Assembly: GCF_003577475.1 (NCBI RefSeq)
Contig: NZ_QPEP01000007.1
Coordinates: forward strand, 164,860 to 228,859
Origin: Salinibius halmophilus
Lineage (GTDB): Bacteria > Pseudomonadota > Gammaproteobacteria > Pseudomonadales > Natronospirillaceae
Direction: 5' to 3'
Length of the DNA stretch: 64,000 nucleotides
Shown: positions 26,992 to 36,603 of the stretch, one piece after another
Layout: each line of letters starts with the position of its first letter
How positions within the stretch are numbered: the first letter of the stretch is position 1
Position numbers and translations under genes: made by a program
The notes under the pieces: generated by a model
The model's input: only the letters and a program-made list of their open reading frames with translations
Told to the model about the DNA's origin: nothing
Databases searched by the model: none

Positions 26992-28113
26992 ATGAGTCGT
27001 ATTCAAACCTTAAGTGCAAGCGCGTTGTTTGCGGCGGTTAGTCCGCTCATTATTGCGGGTTTGTCATGGTTTTCTACGACTCTTGCTTTGTTCGTTGCAA
27101 TACTGCTTACTTTAATTTTTGTTGTGCTGTTCTGGCAAGTAAACCAGAGTTTCACACAAAAACTAATAGCCTTGTTAGGCGCCGATCATATTGCTGATGC
27201 CGTTGAAAAAGGGCCTAAATTTATGCAGCCAATCTTGCGTGCTTTGCAGGCTCAGTACACCGAGATGCAAGGCAAGTATCAAAGCGAAACGGCGCGCATA
27301 GACGAATTGCAAAATGCTTTCAAGGGCCTCAGTTTATATTACAAACACATCGACGCGATTGACTCACAGCACCCCTTCGACCCAGGTCAAGTGCGCAATG
27401 CCTTCACCCAATCTAGTCAGGCTTCGGATTATGCTACCGACAGCTTTGCCAAAATTTATCAGTCGGTGAGCCAGCTGGGCGGTGGGTATAACAACATGGT
27501 TGAAAAAGCCAACGAGCTGCAACAAACGGTGCAGCAGAACGTTGATGTTGCCCAAACTACCAGTGTGGCAATGAAGTCTTTGCGAGAGCAGGTGATCGAA
27601 ATTGCTGATGTCACCAAGTCAATTTCAGATATTGCTAACATGACCCAGCTACTAGCCTTGAATGCCTCCATCGAAGCAGCGCGTGCAGGGGAGAGTGGTC
27701 GCGGCTTTGCCGTTGTCGCCGACGAGGTAAAAAAGCTCGCTCAACAAACCGATGAAGCAACCCAGCGCATTAATCAAATTTCTAGCTCTATTGATACCAG
27801 CAGCGAACAATCGGTAACGGCCATTGAACAAATGGATTCAGCCAGTCAGCAAATACGCGATGAGCTTGAGCAAGTGTTGCAAGAAGTAGAAAGTCAGGTG
27901 TCGGAGGTGAAATCGTTAACCGGCACCATGGGGATGGCAGCAGGCACCGTGAGTGGTTTAAAAGGTATACTGCTGCAGTCGCAGGATGAGCTAGAAGGCC
28001 ATTTTGCTATGCTTGAAGGCTTGTTTACTTTTGCCCAGCAGGCTTCATTATCGGTGGCTGAGTTAGCCGACCTATTCGGCATCGAGTTAGAAAAGTCTAG
28101 TGTAGATGCTTAA
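26992..28113 (+). CDS. Short membrane-anchored chemoreceptor without periplasmic sensor
   Basis: 373 residues. Two adjacent transmembrane helices (about 8-28 and 30-48) with a loop of only a few residues leave no room for a periplasmic ligand domain. There is no HAMP. The cytoplasmic part is a complete MCP signalling hairpin with tip [20 protein letters not shown] then [18 protein letters not shown] receptor of this build must take its input from a soluble partner or from the membrane. It sits between pyp and the lyase gene and overlaps the latter by eight bases, so PYP or the PAS protein is the obvious candidate partner (inference). Confidence 0.88.
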   Translation: MSRIQTLSASALFAAVSPLIIAGLSWFSTTLALFVAILLTLIFVVLFWQVNQSFTQKLIALLGADHIADAVEKGPKFMQPILRALQAQYTEMQGKYQSETARIDELQNAFKGLSLYYKHIDAIDSQHPFDPGQVRNAFTQSSQASDYATDSFAKIYQSVSQLGGGYNNMVEKANELQQTVQQNVDVAQTTSVAMKSLREQVIEIADVTKSISDIANMTQLLALNASIEAARAGESGRGFAVVADEVKKLAQQTDEATQRINQISSSIDTSSEQSVTAIEQMDSASQQIRDELEQVLQEVESQVSEVKSLTGTMGMAAGTVSGLKGILLQSQDELEGHFAMLEGLFTFAQQASLSVAELADLFGIELEKSSVDA

Positions 28114-29662
28114 ACTGAATCCTGGCGCTATTGATTATCGGCTTTGGCAACAAGTCGCTGTTGATCAGTCCTCGGTCAGCTGGCAGCCGAGTGAGCAGCT
28201 GCAAGCCAGTATCGATGAACTCAACAAACGCTTGCGCCTAGGGGAAGCCATTTATGGCGTGAACACCTTATTTGGTAGTATGGCCGACAGCGCAGTGGCC
28301 GACCATGAAGCATTGCAGAGCCAGTTAATTAGAGATCATGCCTTGCACGTAGGCAAGCCGCTGAAAATCCAGCATGTACGTGCTGCCTTGCTACTAAGAG
28401 TAAACAGTCTAGCGCAAGGCTACTCAGCTATCCGCCCCGCGCTTCTGCAGCGCTATATTGACTTACTCAACGCCAAACTCATTCCCCAGGTTTTCGATTT
28501 AGGTTCTATTGGCGCCAGTGGTGATTTGGTGCCTTTGGCAACAATGGCGGCGGCGGCACTGGGGTATGACGATCAGCATCTAGTGAATGAGCACGGCGAG
28601 ACGCTAGACGCTAAGAGAGGTTTGCAGGCGCATGGGCTTGACCCGCTCATCTTAAAGCCGAAAGAGGGCATTGCGCTGATAAATGGCACTTCTTTCTCTA
28701 CGGCCATTGCAGGCAACGTTATGCTAAGCGCTCGCCACTTGGTTAATCACCAGTTGCAGCTACACGCCTGTGTGGCCGAAGTAATGCACTTTAACGCCTC
28801 TACACTCGCCAGTGAGTTTCAACAATTAAAACCCTTTCCATATCAGCAATCGGTCGCAGCTTGGCTTGCTTCATTGCTAGCTGGTAGCCCGTGGGTGCAG
28901 TCAGATAATGATCGGCAACTGGCTTTCAGCCACGGTTCGTTGCTGCAAGATCGCTACAGTTTGCGCTGCTTACCTCAGTTTTGGTCACCCATTTTGGAGC
29001 AGTTTAACCGCAGTCGCGATGCGGTTTTAATCGAAGCCAATAGCGTCACCGACAACCCTGTGATAATCAACTCACAGATTTACCACGGGGGCCACTTTTT
29101 AGCTCAGCATATTGCTTGGGCAATGGATGGTATGCGCCAAGCTTTTAGCCAACTGTCGAAACATATGGAAGCACAAATTAGTTTGTTGGTCGAACCCGCA
29201 TACAGTCGTGGTTTGCCGGCATCGCTTGCCACGTCTGGCTTTTCGGTTGCAGCCAAACCGCTGCAACTGATCAGTAATGCGATTACGCCACAAATTCAAT
29301 TGCTGGCGAACTCGATGACGAACCTATTCCCAGTTCATGCCGAACAATTAAATCAAAATATTAATAGCTTGGCATTTGGCAGTGCGAATATGGCGGATCA
29401 GTCGGTTGATTGGTTAGCCGAGCAAACGGCTGTCTTTGCGCTGATTACCCTAAGAGCCATGACCATACGCCAGCAACAATTGGCAAGCGAGCCAAACGGC
29501 TGGCAGTATTTTGAGTGTTTGGCCAAGCAAGTTGAAGTGCCGCTAGGCCAATGGGCGGCGCAGCAAAACCAAGTGTTGCGCCGTTTAAAAGCTGTACTAC
29601 TCAGCGCTAGTCAGCCTGTTGCATTAGATGAGCAACTACTCCCAGTCAGCCACTTTGCCTAG
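28106..29662 (+). CDS. Aromatic amino acid ammonia-lyase, probable tyrosine ammonia-lyase for PYP chromophore
   Basis: 518 residues, the usual size of HutH/TAL enzymes. The MIO prosthetic group forms from Ala137-Ser138-Gly139 ([12 protein letters not shown]). The catalytic Tyr50 sits in YGVNTLFG; the NGTSF motif is present. Histidine and tyrosine lyases share this fold and differ at a two-residue switch, which here is Asp77-His78, neither the His-Leu of Rhodobacter TAL nor the Phe-Leu of PAL. Tyrosine is inferred from the operon: with the ligase it would give p-coumaroyl-CoA for PYP. No other histidine-degradation genes lie nearby. The 3' end overlaps the convergent ligase gene by 27 bases. 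Confidence 0.85.
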   Translation: MLKLNPGAIDYRLWQQVAVDQSSVSWQPSEQLQASIDELNKRLRLGEAIYGVNTLFGSMADSAVADHEALQSQLIRDHALHVGKPLKIQHVRAALLLRVNSLAQGYSAIRPALLQRYIDLLNAKLIPQVFDLGSIGASGDLVPLATMAAAALGYDDQHLVNEHGETLDAKRGLQAHGLDPLILKPKEGIALINGTSFSTAIAGNVMLSARHLVNHQLQLHACVAEVMHFNASTLASEFQQLKPFPYQQSVAAWLASLLAGSPWVQSDNDRQLAFSHGSLLQDRYSLRCLPQFWSPILEQFNRSRDAVLIEANSVTDNPVIINSQIYHGGHFLAQHIAWAMDGMRQAFSQLSKHMEAQISLLVEPAYSRGLPASLATSGFSVAAKPLQLISNAITPQIQLLANSMTNLFPVHAEQLNQNINSLAFGSANMADQSVDWLAEQTAVFALITLRAMTIRQQQLASEPNGWQYFECLAKQVEVPLGQWAAQQNQVLRRLKAVLLSASQPVALDEQLLPVSHFA

Positions 29663-30754
29663 TTCATTTTTAGGCAGTTGATCGGCAAGGCGCCATTGAC
29701 GTGGGCGCTCGTACTCTGGCAATTGTGCAAGCAGGGTTTGCAACTGTGCTTGGGTTGCCTCGGGTTTGAGCACAAATAACGCCTTTAGGTAAGTACCCAT
29801 TGGGCCGTCAACTGGGCGCACGGCAACTTCCTGTACACCTGGTAGCGTGCGCAGCTTTTGTTGCACATTGCTTACCACAACGTTGTAGCCATTAATTTGA
29901 ATGGCGTTGTCTAGGCGTCGTTGTATGGTGAAATGGCGAGGTGAGGTGAATTTGAGCTCGTCTTGCAAGGGGAGTGGACGACGATTTCGTTCAAGTCCAT
30001 CCGTTATATCTGGCATCAGTTTAAACGTTTCCTCGTCATTTTCGCGCCAGCCAATACCCGCCGTTTCAGTGCTGCCATATACATGAATATGGCGATTCAC
30101 CCCCAGAGCCAGTAGTTGCTGACTCATGGACACACTAGCCGGTGCCGCCGAGGTTATAACGATTGGCCCGTTGGCAAGAGGCTGATTGGCGTGTAGCCAC
30201 AAGCGCATCACTTCTGGCGAGCTAATCAACACGGATTCACTCGGCAAGGTGGGCATATAACTGATGGGCAGGTTGTCCCTTAAGTCTGTGCAGCTGTGTT
30301 TAAAGTGGTTCGGCAGTAGCACGGTGAAAATGAAACCATACAGGTGATGTGCCGGAATGGTTCGATAAAACTGTGCGCCACTTGGCAATAGGGTTGCCCA
30401 ATAGCTGGCTTCGGCAATTAAGTCAGCTGTATTGTGTATTACTTGTTTTGGCAGGCCGGTTGAGCCGGATGTGGTAAAGCACAGGCGCTGGTTATGGCTA
30501 CCTAGGTGGCGCATCACAACATCTGTCCAAGCAGTTAAGCCATAGTCTTCTAGTAACTCAGTTTCACTGTTGGTTTCGTGAAGGCAGAAAAATACCGCTA
30601 CTTCGGTTGCTACCTGGTAACGGGTAAGCGAATCAACAAGATGTTCATCAAACAATTGTTGCCTTGGAACTCGGCTTTGCGGCATTAACTTAGCGATGTT
30701 CGCTTGCACGATGTCGCTAATTACAATTGATACTTGCGATCTGGTGAGTTTCAT
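29636..30754 (-). CDS. pcl: Short acyl/aryl-CoA ligase, probable p-coumarate:CoA ligase for PYP
   Basis: 372 residues, short for the adenylate-forming family (4CL is ~540) but like the compact ligases found beside pyp genes. Motifs: P-loop CFTTSGSTGLPKQ (~residue 93), YGSTETAGIGW (~228), RRLDNAIQINGYNVV, and the C-terminal catalytic lysine in [13 protein letters not shown]. It activates p-coumaric acid to the CoA ester that loads PYP. It lies convergent to the lyase and 48 bases behind the ABC ATPase gene on its own strand, so it may be read through from that operon. Its start codon is inside a hairpin. Confidence 0.82.
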   Translation of the reverse strand: MKLTRSQVSIVISDIVQANIAKLMPQSRVPRQQLFDEHLVDSLTRYQVATEVAVFFCLHETNSETELLEDYGLTAWTDVVMRHLGSHNQRLCFTTSGSTGLPKQVIHNTADLIAEASYWATLLPSGAQFYRTIPAHHLYGFIFTVLLPNHFKHSCTDLRDNLPISYMPTLPSESVLISSPEVMRLWLHANQPLANGPIVITSAAPASVSMSQQLLALGVNRHIHVYGSTETAGIGWRENDEETFKLMPDITDGLERNRRPLPLQDELKFTSPRHFTIQRRLDNAIQINGYNVVVSNVQQKLRTLPGVQEVAVRPVDGPMGTYLKALFVLKPEATQAQLQTLLAQLPEYERPRQWRLADQLPKNELGKVADWE

Positions 30755-30797
30755 TGGCTACGCCTCCTGCTACTGCATCAAAAAGTGTAGCCAATGA
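30751..30797 (-). promoter_or_regulatory. Perfect 11-bp hairpin over the ligase start codon
   Basis: On the minus strand TCATTGGCTAC faces GTAGCCAATGA across a 25-base loop. The loop carries the ribosome site AGGAGG, and the 3' arm contains the ATG of the ligase. This could limit translation or act as an RNA switch; it is also in the right place to separate the ABC operon from the ligase. No T-run follows, so simple termination is unlikely. Confidence 0.55.
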
Positions 30798-30802
30798 TTA
30801 TC

Positions 30803-32608
30803 TTATGCGCGTTTTTTCGGCATGTGTTTTAGGCTGTCGTGATACGGTCCAAAATCAAAGTGACGAACGAAATGATGCGGGCTGATTTGTACCGTGGTCA
30901 GCTCATGCTGGCATGGCCCCTCACAGTAGTGGCTGTGGGTACAGCCCCGACCATTCGGGTTCCATATTTGCTGCATTAAACTGGTTTGCCTGTTTTCGCT
31001 TAGATGATGGTCTGGGTTGGGGATGGCTTCTAGCAATGTTCTGGTGTAGGGGTGGCGTGGGTCTTCGGTCACCGCATCACTATTACCCCACTCAACGATT
31101 GTCCCCCGGTACATCACCGCTGTTCGCTCGGCAAAGTAGCGCGCTGTGGCGATGTCGTGTGTGATGTATAAAAAGGCGATGTTGAAGTCGTCTTTTAACT
31201 GCTTTAACAGGTTTAAAATGCCGGTACGCAATGACACATCAAGCATAGAGGTGGGCTCGTCGGCTAAGATTACCTCTGGCTCTACGGCTAATACACGCGC
31301 AATCGCAACCCGCTGACGTTGCCCGCCACTCAGCTCATGAGGGTAACGCCTTGCCCATGCACTGGGCAAACCAACAAGTTCAAGTAGCTGATCCACCCGT
31401 ACTTGAACTTCTTTAGTACTATAGTGCGGGTGATGTATTTGTACTGGCCGAGCCAATTGATAACCCACATTTAGTGTTGGGTTCAGTGAGCCAAAAGGGT
31501 CTTGAAAGATCATTTGCACGGCTTTTCGATAGGCTTGTTTGGATGCCTTTTCTTGCCAAACATTTTTGCCGTGAAACAATAGCTCGCCACTTGAGGGCGC
31601 ATAGACTTGGCTGAGTATTTTGGCGCAGGTCGATTTACCACTGCCAGACTCGCCAACTAATGCCATGGCTTCACCAGGGTTGAGTTCAAAGCTCACATTG
31701 GTCAATGCATTGAAGGGTTTGCTGCGTAAAAAACCTGCCTTAGTTTTGAATTGTTTACTTACTTGGTTTAGTGCGAGGATTGGCTGATGATGAACATTCG
31801 CCCGAGCACCGCCGGCACTGGCGTTGTTCATCGACATGAAGGCTTTTGCTAACTGGCGAGTGTACGGGTGTTCTGGTTGTCGCCATATTTGTTTGGCTGG
31901 CGCAACCTCTAGCAGTTCGCCATCTTTCATGACGCCGATACGATCACTAAACTCGGCCATCATTGATAGATCGTGGCTTATATAAAGTACTGCAAAGCCA
32001 AACTGCTCTTTCAGTTGGTATATTTTTTCAATAATGTCGCGTTGTACGACCACATCTAGAGCGGTGGTGGGCTCGTCCATAATGATAAGTTTAGGCTTAA
32101 GTGCCAGTGCTAACGCAATACCAATACGTTGGCGCATACCGCCACTAAACTGGTGAGCATATTCTCCCATTCGAGCGGGATCTATACCGACAAGTTCCAG
32201 TAGTTCACTGGCGCGCTCACGCGCTTGCTTTTTATCGATTTTCTGGTGTGCAAACAGCGTGTCACAAATTTGCTCTTCAATACTTAATACAGGGTTAAGT
32301 GCATCCATGGCACTTTGAAACACCAAGCTGGTCTCAGCCCAGCGGTATTGGCGCAAGGCCTCTTGGTTCAACGACAAAACGTCGATGCCTTGATAGAGAA
32401 TTTCACCACCCGTGATTAGCCCTGGTAATTTGGTTAAGCGGCTAATGGCAAAAGCTATGGTGGACTTACCACAGCCACTTTCGCCAGCCAAGCCAAATAC
32501 CTCGCCAGGGTGAATATCGAAGCTCACCTTGTTTACGGCGGGCACAATTTTATCTTCGCTAATGTAGTGAATACTTAAGTCTTTGATCGACAAGATTGCT
32601 TGGCTCAT
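30803..32608 (-). CDS. ABC importer ATP-binding protein, two fused ATPase domains (Opp/Dpp class)
   Basis: 601 residues with two complete nucleotide-binding domains, equivalent to DppD and DppF joined. Domain 1: GESGCGKST, FSGGMRQRIGIA, LIIMDEPTTALD. Domain 2: GESGSGKST, LSGGQRQRVAIARV, VILADEPTSMLD. The Cys/His-rich tail (GCTHSHYCEGPC) is the usual oligopeptide-class C-terminal extension. It drives uptake through the two permeases upstream. ATG overlaps the permease stop as a four-base overlap. Substrate is peptides or oligosaccharides; see the binding protein. Confidence 0.92.
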   Translation of the reverse strand: MSQAILSIKDLSIHYISEDKIVPAVNKVSFDIHPGEVFGLAGESGCGKSTIAFAISRLTKLPGLITGGEILYQGIDVLSLNQEALRQYRWAETSLVFQSAMDALNPVLSIEEQICDTLFAHQKIDKKQARERASELLELVGIDPARMGEYAHQFSGGMRQRIGIALALALKPKLIIMDEPTTALDVVVQRDIIEKIYQLKEQFGFAVLYISHDLSMMAEFSDRIGVMKDGELLEVAPAKQIWRQPEHPYTRQLAKAFMSMNNASAGGARANVHHQPILALNQVSKQFKTKAGFLRSKPFNALTNVSFELNPGEAMALVGESGSGKSTCAKILSQVYAPSSGELLFHGKNVWQEKASKQAYRKAVQMIFQDPFGSLNPTLNVGYQLARPVQIHHPHYSTKEVQVRVDQLLELVGLPSAWARRYPHELSGGQRQRVAIARVLAVEPEVILADEPTSMLDVSLRTGILNLLKQLKDDFNIAFLYITHDIATARYFAERTAVMYRGTIVEWGNSDAVTEDPRHPYTRTLLEAIPNPDHHLSENRQTSLMQQIWNPNGRGCTHSHYCEGPCQHELTTVQISPHHFVRHFDFGPYHDSLKHMPKKRA

Positions 32609-33561
32609 GCGCTGGCTCCCTTAAGAAAGCGGCGAATTTTGCTTTGGTTTTTCTGGCTTGCTAATTGAGGGTTGGTGATTTGATCAACGGAAAAGTTGAT
32701 TAGGGTAAGAGCGGCCCCAGTCCACATAATGGCAACTGCCGGTGGCACCAGTTCCCACCAGGCGCCAAAACTAATGGCTTGGTTGCTTTGTGCCCAATAC
32801 AACATGGTGCCCCACGTCACTGCACTGGGGTCGCCAATGCCGATAAATTCAAGGCCAGCTTCGGCAAGAATGGCGTAAATGGTTCCTAGAACAAAGCCTC
32901 CAACGGTGAGCGAGAGCATGTTTGGAAATATTTGAATCAGCACAATGCGCCATTTACGCTCACCAATGAGCTCGGCGGCGGTAATAAACTCCTTATTTTT
33001 TAAGGTGAGCGTTTGCGTTCGCAGCACCCTTGCCGACCAAGCCCAGCCGGTTATGGCAAAAACTACCCCAATCACAAACGGGCTAGCGCCGCCATCAAAA
33101 AAACTTGCCATCACAATAATTAACGGCAATCCTGGAATCACCAGCATTACATTGGTTAAGAATGTTAGTAGCTCATCTACTACACCACCAAAGTAGCCAG
33201 CGCTTACACCAATTACGATCGCTATGGCAACAGACAATAAACTTGCAGTGAAGCCAACCAATAATGAGGTTCGACCCCCATATACCAGCTGAGTGAACAC
33301 ATCTTTGCCCATGCGTGTGGTCCCTAAAATGTGCTCGGCCGAAGGTGGCTCATGCGAGCCACCCGCGCGGCGCTGAGGGTCGTAGTCACTCAACAAAGGA
33401 GCGCTTAAGCTCATTAGTAAAATAGCGAGTAACATCAACAGGCCAATAGCGCCTTTACTGTCGAGCAAAAACATCCTCAATGGCGCCGGTAAGCGAGCAA
33501 ATTTTTGCTTATTTTTTAGGTTGAGTGCGGTTTCTAGTTTTGCGGTATCTATTTGGTTCAT
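32605..33561 (-). CDS. ABC importer permease, DppC/OppC class
   Basis: 318 residues. A cytoplasmic N-terminal tail, a first transmembrane helix (IGLLMLLAILLMSLSAPL), the OppC-type periplasmic loop (YDPQRRAGGSHEPPSAEHIL then GTTRMGKDVFTQL), and five further helices. The EAA coupling loop (AAELIGERKWRIVLIQIFPN) contacts the ATPase. Overlaps both neighbours by four bases, so it is the second permease of the complex. Confidence 0.92.
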   Translation of the reverse strand: MNQIDTAKLETALNLKNKQKFARLPAPLRMFLLDSKGAIGLLMLLAILLMSLSAPLLSDYDPQRRAGGSHEPPSAEHILGTTRMGKDVFTQLVYGGRTSLLVGFTASLLSVAIAIVIGVSAGYFGGVVDELLTFLTNVMLVIPGLPLIIVMASFFDGGASPFVIGVVFAITGWAWSARVLRTQTLTLKNKEFITAAELIGERKWRIVLIQIFPNMLSLTVGGFVLGTIYAILAEAGLEFIGIGDPSAVTWGTMLYWAQSNQAISFGAWWELVPPAVAIMWTGAALTLINFSVDQITNPQLASQKNQSKIRRFLKGASA

Positions 33562-34541
33562 GCTGCCTCCGCATATCTTAGGCGAGGATCAAGAAGCACA
33601 TTGGCAAAGTCGGAAATTAGATTAGCCACCAGTACGCAAGCAGTTACTAGCAATAGTTGGCTTTGAATAAAGGCGTAATCGCGCGCTTGAATGGCAGCCA
33701 GTGAAAACTTGCCCAGGCCTGGGTAGTTAAACATTACTTCCACAATGTAGGCGCCCCCTAACACATAACCAAAGGTCATGGCCAGTGAGGTTATCTGCGG
33801 CAATATGGCATTGCGTGCGGCGTAGCGATACACCACGCGCCGCTCGCTTAGACCTTTGGCCTGTGCCAAGGTGATAAAGTCCTGATTAATAAGGTTGATC
33901 ATGTTGTTGCGCATACCCAGATGCCAGCTACCGATGCCAACAATAATCATGGTTAGCAATGGCACCACAGCATGGTAGGCAACGGCTGAGATAAACTCCC
34001 AAGTAAAACCAGGTATGACCATTGGCGGATGAGCGCGCCCAAGTGGAAACCACTCTAGTTGGTAGCACAGACCGTAGAATAGCAACAGCGCAATTACTGG
34101 CTGTGAAAACGCATATAGCATGACGTTAAATGGGGTGAAAAATGAATCAAAAAACTTTCCCTGGCCCCACGCGGCTTTAATGCCCATCAGCATGCCTAAA
34201 GCGAAGCAAACACTGATTGAAATGCCTACGAGGAAGAGTGTCCATCCCATCGCGTAGAAGAGGGTTTCAGCCACAGGGGCAGGGAAGTTGGTTGTGGAGA
34301 TGCCGAAGTCACCGGTGAATATCTTACCTAGGTAAGCGACATACTGGTCCCATAGTGTGCCATCAAAGCCGTATGCCACCTTGATGGCCGCTAGGGCCTC
34401 TTCGCTCATCTTGCCACGTAAACTAACAAATAAATGCGTGGCTGGGTCGCCAGGCATCCATCGTGGAATAAAAAAGTTTAGCGTAATGGCAACCCAAAAC
34501 GCTGATAAATAAAAGCCAATTCGAGTGAGGAGAAATCTCAT
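33558..34541 (-). CDS. ABC importer permease, DppB/OppB class
   Basis: 327 residues from the ATG at 34541, which has AGAGGTA upstream and begins MRFLLTRIGFYL as in DppB proteins; an earlier in-frame ATG at 34568 is less likely. FFIPRWMPGDP after the first helix is the DppB hallmark. Six transmembrane helices, with the EAA loop (LAQAKGLSERRVVYRYAARN) near residue 220. Works with the next permease. First permease after the binding protein. Confidence 0.92.
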   Translation of the reverse strand: MRFLLTRIGFYLSAFWVAITLNFFIPRWMPGDPATHLFVSLRGKMSEEALAAIKVAYGFDGTLWDQYVAYLGKIFTGDFGISTTNFPAPVAETLFYAMGWTLFLVGISISVCFALGMLMGIKAAWGQGKFFDSFFTPFNVMLYAFSQPVIALLLFYGLCYQLEWFPLGRAHPPMVIPGFTWEFISAVAYHAVVPLLTMIIVGIGSWHLGMRNNMINLINQDFITLAQAKGLSERRVVYRYAARNAILPQITSLAMTFGYVLGGAYIVEVMFNYPGLGKFSLAAIQARDYAFIQSQLLLVTACVLVANLISDFANVLLDPRLRYAEAA

Positions 34542-34632
34542 TGGGCAGTACCTCTTGTGGGGGGGCAATCTCTAGCCCATGTCTGCATCAAACATGGGCT
34601 AGAGACTGAGCATTACACGCGAACCAAAACGT

Positions 34633-36324
34633 TTATTTTTGAGCCATCTGATCGCTGCGTAGATGAAGATTCAGCACATGCTGCCATCGTTCTGGCGTAC
34701 CACCATGCACCATAGGGCGCACATACGGGTTATCCGCATTCGACCAACCTTCAAAGCGGGAGGTGTTGTATTGGTACCATTCTGGATTCGCAAAGAGCGA
34801 GATCACCGGTAGATTTTGTGCCACCAGCTCATGTACATCACCAATGTGCTGCAGCTGCTCTTCACGATCAACCGTGCGGGTAAAGGCGTCTAACGATTCC
34901 ATGATGGCCGGGATCTTCATCTGGTGCATGGCTTGGAAGCTTAGTGCGCCGGGCTCCATATCGGCTGGGTTGAACAAATCATTATAAGTGCCCCACGGCA
35001 CAACGTTAGAGTGGGTCCACATAATGTAGGCATCAAAGTCGCCTGTTGGCACTGCTTCAAACCAAGCATTCTCATCCGGTGTATGAGCGCTAGCGTCAAT
35101 TCCGATATCTTGCAGGTTTTCGGCAATTTGCATGACCGAGTTCACCCAGTCTGTCCAACCACTTGGTACCGAAATTTTGAAGTCGATCGACTCTCCATTT
35201 GGCATATCGCGCCAGCCATCTCCATTTTGGTCAACAATGCCGGCCTCATCGAGAATTTCCATCGCCAGCTCTGGGTTGTACTCCATCAAGTATTTATAAG
35301 GCTCTAGGCGCTCTTCGTTGTACCAGCTGGCATAAAACTCACCAGTGCCAATTGGATACTTGGTTGGTGTGGTTAAGCCGAAGGTTGCGAAGTCGTGTAA
35401 GTCTTGGCGATTAATGGCAATGCTCATGGCTTGGCGGAAGGCTAGATTATTGAATGGTGCTTTGGTTGTATTAAGTTGCAAGTTAGTGTTGCCGCCGGCC
35501 GAGTACCAGTACTTGTTATGCTCACTTTTGCGGCTATAGGCCTGCACATTGGTAAGGCCAACGCCTAACCAGTCTACTTCACCCAGTGACGCAGCTGCTT
35601 GCGCTTGTTCATTGCTTGAGTACTGTGGAAACTTTATGCAGTCAATATAAGGTTTATCGCCTTGCCAGTAATTCTCGTTGCGACAAACCTTCACCATGGT
35701 CGGTGAAAAGTGCTCTACATTAGTGAATGGCCCTGTTGCGACTGGGTTTTCATTGCGGAAGTTTTTCGGGTCATCAATCTTTTCGAACACGTGTTTAGGC
35801 AGCGGATACATCTGCCCCAAGCCTAAGTAGGCAAGGCCATTAGGCTCGTCTATGTAAATGGTCACACTATGGTCATTATTTTTCTTAACCCCAATAATAC
35901 TGCCCTCGCCGGTGTCTTCGTTGTACCAGTTAATACCGCGAATATTGTAATCAGGGTGTGCTTTGGCGTATTCAACGGTAAATACAACGTCGTCAGCGGT
36001 GAATGGGGTGCCATCGGACCATTGCACGCCCTGGCGCAATTCGTACGTCACACTTTTTAGATCATCGGCAACATCAAAACTGGTAGCCAGTACGGGAATT
36101 GGTTGATCGGGGTGCATGATGTTGGGAATCCACAACATTTCATAGATAAAGTCTTGGGCAAAGTACAGGCCGACGGCATCGTTGTAGGGGTTGAAGTTGC
36201 GCACATGAGCATCGGTCAATTTAGTGATAACCGATAGTTCACCACCCTTTGGAATGTCTTGGGCAATGCTGGAACCGGTTGCAAGTGTAAGGGCAGTTAA
36301 TGCCAGGGTTGAGAGCTTTTTCAT
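34633..36324 (-). CDS. Extracellular solute-binding protein, family 5 (peptide/oligosaccharide)
   Basis: 563 residues, signal peptide MKKLSTLALTALTLATGSSI with a cleavage near AQD. Family 5 binding proteins (OppA/DppA) have the segment YELRQGVQWSDGTPFTADDV, found here around residue 90. In marine gammaproteobacteria members of this family also carry cello- or chito-oligosaccharides. A LacI-type palindrome just upstream and a chemotaxis receptor divergent to it make a sugar more likely than a peptide, but the substrate cannot be told from sequence alone. First gene of the importer operon. Confidence 0.88.
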   Translation of the reverse strand: MKKLSTLALTALTLATGSSIAQDIPKGGELSVITKLTDAHVRNFNPYNDAVGLYFAQDFIYEMLWIPNIMHPDQPIPVLATSFDVADDLKSVTYELRQGVQWSDGTPFTADDVVFTVEYAKAHPDYNIRGINWYNEDTGEGSIIGVKKNNDHSVTIYIDEPNGLAYLGLGQMYPLPKHVFEKIDDPKNFRNENPVATGPFTNVEHFSPTMVKVCRNENYWQGDKPYIDCIKFPQYSSNEQAQAAASLGEVDWLGVGLTNVQAYSRKSEHNKYWYSAGGNTNLQLNTTKAPFNNLAFRQAMSIAINRQDLHDFATFGLTTPTKYPIGTGEFYASWYNEERLEPYKYLMEYNPELAMEILDEAGIVDQNGDGWRDMPNGESIDFKISVPSGWTDWVNSVMQIAENLQDIGIDASAHTPDENAWFEAVPTGDFDAYIMWTHSNVVPWGTYNDLFNPADMEPGALSFQAMHQMKIPAIMESLDAFTRTVDREEQLQHIGDVHELVAQNLPVISLFANPEWYQYNTSRFEGWSNADNPYVRPMVHGGTPERWQHVLNLHLRSDQMAQK

Positions 36325-36381
36325 TGAGTGCCTCGCGTTCTTATTGTTGTTAAGTTCCTTTAACGTCTAGATAAAAGTTAA

Positions 36382-36397
36382 TTGGGAACGTTACCAA
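36382..36397 (-). promoter_or_regulatory. LacI-family-type operator
   Basis: TTGGGAACGTTACCAA is a palindrome (TTGG-n-AACGTT-n-CCAA) of the kind bound by LacI/GalR-family sugar repressors. It lies 58 bases before the binding-protein start. A second dyad, ATTAC/GTAAT, follows at 36404-36419. No repressor gene is in the window. Confidence 0.6.
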
Positions 36398-36603
36398 TTT
36401 GATATTACCTAAACGTAATGTCAAATATTTTTGGCTAAAAGTTGAAAAAAACTCTGACCCGTACGTTGTCAGAAATCCGACGCTTGAAAACTTGACTGTA
36501 TGAATTGAGTAATTTAAAGCGGCAATTTCTGGAATTTTTAGGGGGTTGGGCTTTGCTGCATTTATAGATGCGCGTTGCGCGAGCAAACACATAGGTAACA
36601 CTC

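Noticed and set aside
28106..29662. Histidine ammonia-lyase (HutH) for histidine breakdown
   Set aside because: No hutU, hutI or hutG nearby, and the gene sits in a pyp operon with a coumarate ligase; kept as an alternative only.
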